Assembly (NCBI GenBank): GCA_964631275.1
Contig: CAZVWQ010000014.1
Span: forward strand, 1-36,341
DNA length: 36,341 nt
Direction: 5' to 3'
Origin: CAZVWQ01 sp964631275
GTDB taxonomy: Bacteria; Patescibacteriota; JACMRA01
Notes under the pieces: generated by a model
What the model was told of the DNA's origin: nothing
Seen by the model: the letters and a program-made list of their open reading frames with translations, nothing else
The model's database searches: none
Part shown: piece after piece, positions 33,051 to 36,341 of the stretch
Layout of the letters: every line of letters starts with the position of its first letter
Position numbering within the stretch: position 1 is the first letter of the stretch
Made by a program: the position numbers and the translations under genes

Positions 33051-34592
33051 TTATTTTTTGGCTTCGCCAGTTTCTACTTTATTAAACATTATTTCTGACT
33101 TGGTTATACGATCAGCAGACAAAGTTTCGATGATCTTTTCTCCACTAGCTGGCAGGAATATAGATAAAGGTTTAGCTAGCTCAAAAATAGCTTTAGCTGA
33201 TTCGAGTAATATTTGTTTGATTTTTTCTTGGTTAGCTTCCATGTTTTTGGCTAGAGTCCATGGTTTGGTTTCTTCTAGATATTGATTGATTAGACTAAAT
33301 TGAGATAAGATTTCTTTGATAGATTCTTGCGGTTCTAAATTTTCTAAGTGCTTATAAATCTTTTCTACGGTAATTTTACTAAGTAATTGATATTTATCAG
33401 TATCTAGAATGTCGATTTCATCTAGATAAACATTACCAGCAAAATATTTTTCAATCAGATTAGTTACTCTAATAACTAGATTTCCTATATTATCAGCTAA
33501 ATTAGCATTATAACTATTAATTACCCGTTCCCAGTCAAAATTAGTATCATCTAAAGGATTAACTTCAGTGATCATTACAAATCTAGTTCCATCTATACCA
33601 AATTTTTCTAATAATTCTTCTGGATAAACTCCATTACCTAGACTTTTACTAAATTTTTTGCCTTTAGCGTCGTTGATAAAACCATGAATTAGATTAGTTT
33701 TGGTCAAAGGAAAGCCAAGAGCAGTAAGTATCCCAATCCAAACAATTAAATGGAATTTTGGCATGTCTTTACCCATATAAATCTGATTAATCGGTAATTT
33801 GGATTTAATAATTTGGATTATTTCTTGGCTAAGTTGCTCCTGCTGATCAGGAAATTGCAAATATTTATCTAAATTTTCTTTTGGTACTAAAGCTGTTAGA
33901 TAGTTAATTAAGGCCTCAAACCAAACATACATTACCTGTGATTCGTCATTTGGTACTGGCACCCCCCAGCTAAGAGTCTTTTTTTCCCTAGAAATAGATA
34001 TATCTTCTAAACCAGACTCCAAAAAATTAACCCATTCTTGTCTGATTTTTTCTGGTCTAATGTCACTAAACTTCAGAAACCTAGCAATATCTTCAGTAAA
34101 TTCAGATAATTTAAAAAAATAGTTTTCCTCTTTCATTTCTACTGGATATTCGTCGTGATTAGGGCACATTCCATTTTCTCTAAGCTGGCCCTTTGAAACA
34201 AAAGCTTCATCACCTATACAATACAAACCTTGGTAGGTTTTTTTGTATATAAAATTTTTCTTGACCATTTCTTTCCACAGAATCTGAGATACTGCATAAT
34301 GACCAGGGCTAGCTGTTTCAATAAAATCGGTATAACTAATCTCTAGTTTATCCCAAAGATCAATAAATTGCCGAGCGTTTTGTTTTACAAAATCTTTTGG
34401 GTTGAGACCTTCTTTATTAGCTTTACGTAAAATTTTCATACCATGTTGATCAGCTCCAATCTGAAATTTGACCTCTTCTTGCATTAATCTACGCTTATAG
34501 CGAGCAATTACGTCATTAAATACAACTTCTAAAACATGTCCGAGATGAGCTTTACCGTTAGCGTAAGGAATAGGTGTAGTTATATAATACAT
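33051..34592 (-). CDS. metG: Methionyl-tRNA synthetase
   Basis: The 513-aa class I synthetase charges tRNA-Met. It has the HIGH variant HLGH (16-19), GADQHGMKI, VMYVWFEALINYL (220-232) for methionine binding, GKDMPKFHLIVW, and the KMSKS variant KFSKS (313-317). Anticodon-binding helices follow. It is of the short MetRS2-like group with no C-terminal tRNA-binding domain. The zinc knuckle is reduced: C125, C143 and H146 remain, but the usual second Cys of the first CxxC is D128 in YCIGD, so metal binding may be altered or lost. It is convergent with pgi (25 nt). Confidence 0.97.
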   Translation of the reverse strand: MYYITTPIPYANGKAHLGHVLEVVFNDVIARYKRRLMQEEVKFQIGADQHGMKILRKANKEGLNPKDFVKQNARQFIDLWDKLEISYTDFIETASPGHYAVSQILWKEMVKKNFIYKKTYQGLYCIGDEAFVSKGQLRENGMCPNHDEYPVEMKEENYFFKLSEFTEDIARFLKFSDIRPEKIRQEWVNFLESGLEDISISREKKTLSWGVPVPNDESQVMYVWFEALINYLTALVPKENLDKYLQFPDQQEQLSQEIIQIIKSKLPINQIYMGKDMPKFHLIVWIGILTALGFPLTKTNLIHGFINDAKGKKFSKSLGNGVYPEELLEKFGIDGTRFVMITEVNPLDDTNFDWERVINSYNANLADNIGNLVIRVTNLIEKYFAGNVYLDEIDILDTDKYQLLSKITVEKIYKHLENLEPQESIKEILSQFSLINQYLEETKPWTLAKNMEANQEKIKQILLESAKAIFELAKPLSIFLPASGEKIIETLSADRITKSEIMFNKVETGEAKK

Positions 34593-34750
34593 AAATCAAA
34601 ACAAAATTAAAAAAGATCTATAAATGACCTTTTAGAAAAGGTTTTCTTAAAGTTATAAAAATTTACATTTTTGTCACACTTGTTTACTATAATAAATATA
34701 CTTTATATACTTATAATTTTACATTTTTAAAATAAATAATAAATTTGTTT

Positions 34751-36341
34751 ATGTTCGATAAGGCATTTAAAATAGATAACTTAAAAAATAGATTTAACCA
34801 AAAATTTAATGAAATAAGTTTAGTTTTTGTTACTAATATTTTGTTAGTTTCTACGATTTTTTTAGGTAGCCTAAATTTAATTACTAATTTTCCTAAAAAC
34901 ATTTCTAATTTTGAGATTACAGCTGAAGCTAAACAAATTAGTGATGATGAACAAAATATCTTAGAGGCTAGTAAAAACCCGAGTAATTTTGATACTGGAA
35001 TTACTAATACTGGTAGAGCTATAAAAGAGCCTAAAAACAAGCTTTCTACAGCTACAGATAATGATACTGTCCGGGATCATAAAGATTCAGATGATAATCG
35101 TAACCACAAAGATTATACTTTTAAATTAAAAGTTAATGATGAAAAAAACAAAGAATACGAATTTTTATTTGACCAAGATGCTAAGTTCGTAGATGGCAAC
35201 GGTTTACACCTTGCCTTGCCTAAGTACACAGAGTACAAAAAACACTATATTCTCCCAAATATAAGCGATCTTAAGAATTATATTAATACTGGTTTATTTG
35301 ATTATACAATACAAAAACAGTGGGATGATGCTTTATATTCTAGCCAATACCCTGAAAAATATACAGTTCTTACAAAAAGAGCCTCTGATACATTAGGTTT
35401 TCTTGGTTATTTTAGAGACGAATACTTTTCTTCTGATAAAAATCATTTAGATTTTATAGGTCCAAGTACATTTAATGAATACGAAGATTTAGTACCTGGA
35501 AAAATTATAGATATAGTCAGAGTTAGTGGAGCTGTAGAAGATGATAGAAGCAGATTTAGTCTAAATAATATTCAAGTAGAAGCAAAAGATGGCTATGGGG
35601 TGATGCTTGTTAATAATAATCAAATTGGAATAGCAGTTGATACTTATTTTGGCCTAGCAAATAGTATTTATCCTTATACTGCTAATGAAGAATATATTTG
35701 TGATTATATTCCTGATGCTCCTTTGGATCCCAAATGTATCGTTTATCTTAGTAACCAAGATTTAACTTTTCAAGGGTTTGAAAGAACAGAAAGTTACAGT
35801 GACGATGTAATTAGCTTTAATAATATTTTTAGAGCCTATTCTTATAAAAACCCAGTTTATAGTTTTGGTTTTGAACATTTAATTAAAGCTGGCTATCAAT
35901 CTCCAATTAGTACTGCTCCTGATTATTCAAAAGCTTGGGCTAGTCTAGAAGATGTTTCTATGTTTGATATCAACAATCCAGAAAATTTAAGAAAAGAACA
36001 ATTTGTAATTTTATTTGAATTATCTGATGAAGACTCAAACGATGAGCAAGATCAAGATGAGCAAGATGATGAAGACTCAAACGATGGGCAAGATCAAGAT
36101 GAGCAAGATGAGCAAGATGATGAAGACTCAAACGATGGGCAAGAGCAAGATGAGCAAGATGATGAAGACTCAAACGATGGGCAAGATCAAGATGAGCAAG
36201 ATGAGCAAGATGATGAAGACTCAAACGATGAGCAAGATCAAGATGAGCAAGATGAGCAAGATGATGAAGACTCAAACGATGGGCAAGAGCAAGATGAGCA
36301 AGATGATGAAGACTCAAACGATGGGCAAGATCAAGATGAGC
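34751..36341 (+). CDS. Membrane-anchored surface protein with acidic repeats (cut by window end)
   Basis: The frame opens at ATG 34751 and is open to the end (530 codons). A transmembrane signal anchor lies at about 25-48 (ISLVFVTNILLVSTIFLGSL). An acidic, polar linker follows. An outer region at about 120-420 has no recognised family, with LHLALPKYTEYKKHYILP, KRASDTLGFLGYFRDEYFSS and two cysteines (YICDYIPDAP, DPKCIVY) about 13 residues apart. From residue 426 the protein enters tandem Asp/Glu/Gln/Ser/Asn repeats. Such tails are typical of secreted, cation-binding or stalk regions. The real length and C-terminus are unknown. No Shine-Dalgarno. Confidence 0.8.
   Translation, partial: MFDKAFKIDNLKNRFNQKFNEISLVFVTNILLVSTIFLGSLNLITNFPKNISNFEITAEAKQISDDEQNILEASKNPSNFDTGITNTGRAIKEPKNKLSTATDNDTVRDHKDSDDNRNHKDYTFKLKVNDEKNKEYEFLFDQDAKFVDGNGLHLALPKYTEYKKHYILPNISDLKNYINTGLFDYTIQKQWDDALYSSQYPEKYTVLTKRASDTLGFLGYFRDEYFSSDKNHLDFIGPSTFNEYEDLVPGKIIDIVRVSGAVEDDRSRFSLNNIQVEAKDGYGVMLVNNNQIGIAVDTYFGLANSIYPYTANEEYICDYIPDAPLDPKCIVYLSNQDLTFQGFERTESYSDDVISFNNIFRAYSYKNPVYSFGFEHLIKAGYQSPISTAPDYSKAWASLEDVSMFDINNPENLRKEQFVILFELSDEDSNDEQDQDEQDDEDSNDGQDQDEQDEQDDEDSNDGQEQDEQDDEDSNDGQDQDEQDEQDDEDSNDEQDQDEQDEQDDEDSNDGQEQDEQDDEDSNDGQDQDE
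36026..36341 (+). repeat. In-frame acidic tandem repeat (42/51-bp units)
   Basis: Seven units start at 36026, 36068, 36119, 36161, 36212, 36263 and 36305. Lengths are 42, 51, 42, 51, 51 and 42 bp, and the last is cut. The consensus is DEDSNDGQDQDEQD. The longer units carry one extra DEQ triplet. All variation is in multiples of codons. Confidence 0.95.

Noticed and set aside
34627..34645. Terminator-like hairpin ACCTTTT/AAAAGGT followed by T
   Set aside because: No plus-strand gene ends upstream of it (metG is on the other strand), and the stem is AT-rich with a tiny loop. At most it is part of the metG leader.
35970..36317. Minus-strand open frame with repeated LHHLAHLA units
   Set aside because: It is the mirror of the acidic repeat in the plus-strand gene. 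The plus frame is continuous with a long unique protein, and unit-length changes are codon multiples there.
36026..36341. Possible CRISPR array
   Set aside because: Units are contiguous, 42 or 51 bp, with no unique spacers, and they encode an in-frame acidic protein repeat.
1..36341. UGA recoding as in Gracilibacteria/Absconditabacteria
   Set aside because: All conserved proteins read at full length with UGA as stop and none needs an internal UGA. The 20953 gene even seems to end with UGA.
1..36341. tRNA or rRNA genes
   Set aside because: A scan of both strands for T-arm motifs (GTTCGA/GTTCAA contexts) gave only hits in coding DNA or without a cloverleaf.

Overview
This is a strongly AT-rich bacterial segment. 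It probably comes from a Patescibacteria/CPR-type genome or a similarly reduced lineage. That assignment is an inference from three things: short housekeeping genes scattered singly rather than in the usual operons, several secreted or membrane proteins of unknown family, and the near absence of Shine-Dalgarno sequences. No 16S rRNA or tRNA gene was found, so phylum is not proven. The standard code applies: infB, recA, pyrG, eno and other conserved genes read through without internal UGA.

Layout. 1-1059: two surface-protein genes on the minus strand, one running off the window. 2208-5649: infB (+) and recA (-). 6102-9868: a PMT/GT39 protein O-mannosyltransferase, a class IV aminotransferase and a solitary rpsG. 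10525-12047: a TatD nuclease and a small Ig-like membrane protein. 12773-14285: a stress group (dps, a BCP-type peroxiredoxin, hsp20), all minus strand. 14683-19315: pyrG, smpB with a small membrane protein, and thrC. 19430-24784: an orphan gene with its own promoter and terminator, a small membrane protein, a divergent rbfA candidate and a CPA1 Na+/H+ antiporter. 25855-29553: serA broken by a one-base frameshift, enolase and a J-domain protein. 29713-34592: ftsQ-like gene, a stand-alone leucyl-tRNA synthetase editing domain, pgi and metG. 34751-36341: a surface protein entering a long acidic repeat and cut by the window end.

Most distinctive points. (1) The gene at 31069-31683 encodes essentially only the CP1 editing domain of LeuRS, with its active-site residues kept. 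This looks like a possible trans-editing factor. (2) The gene-free stretches are largely filled by at least five families of about 90-115 bp MITE-like elements, many ending in TATACC...GGTATA. At least two are nested one inside another at TA dinucleotides, which shows past mobility. (3) Many promoters have good -35 and -10 boxes, with the -10 only 6-17 nt from the start codon, and no gene shows a clear Shine-Dalgarno, so leaderless or near-leaderless translation is likely common. (4) A foldable RNA element ending in a terminator lies upstream of the frameshifted serA.

Functionally the window combines core information processing (IF-2, S7, SmpB, MetRS, RecA), glycolysis (Pgi, enolase), CTP synthesis, a few isolated amino-acid enzymes (ThrC, SerA, a BCAT-like enzyme), oxidative-stress defence, division (FtsQ) and a cell-surface programme (PMT plus anchored proteins). 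All positions and alignments were made by eye.
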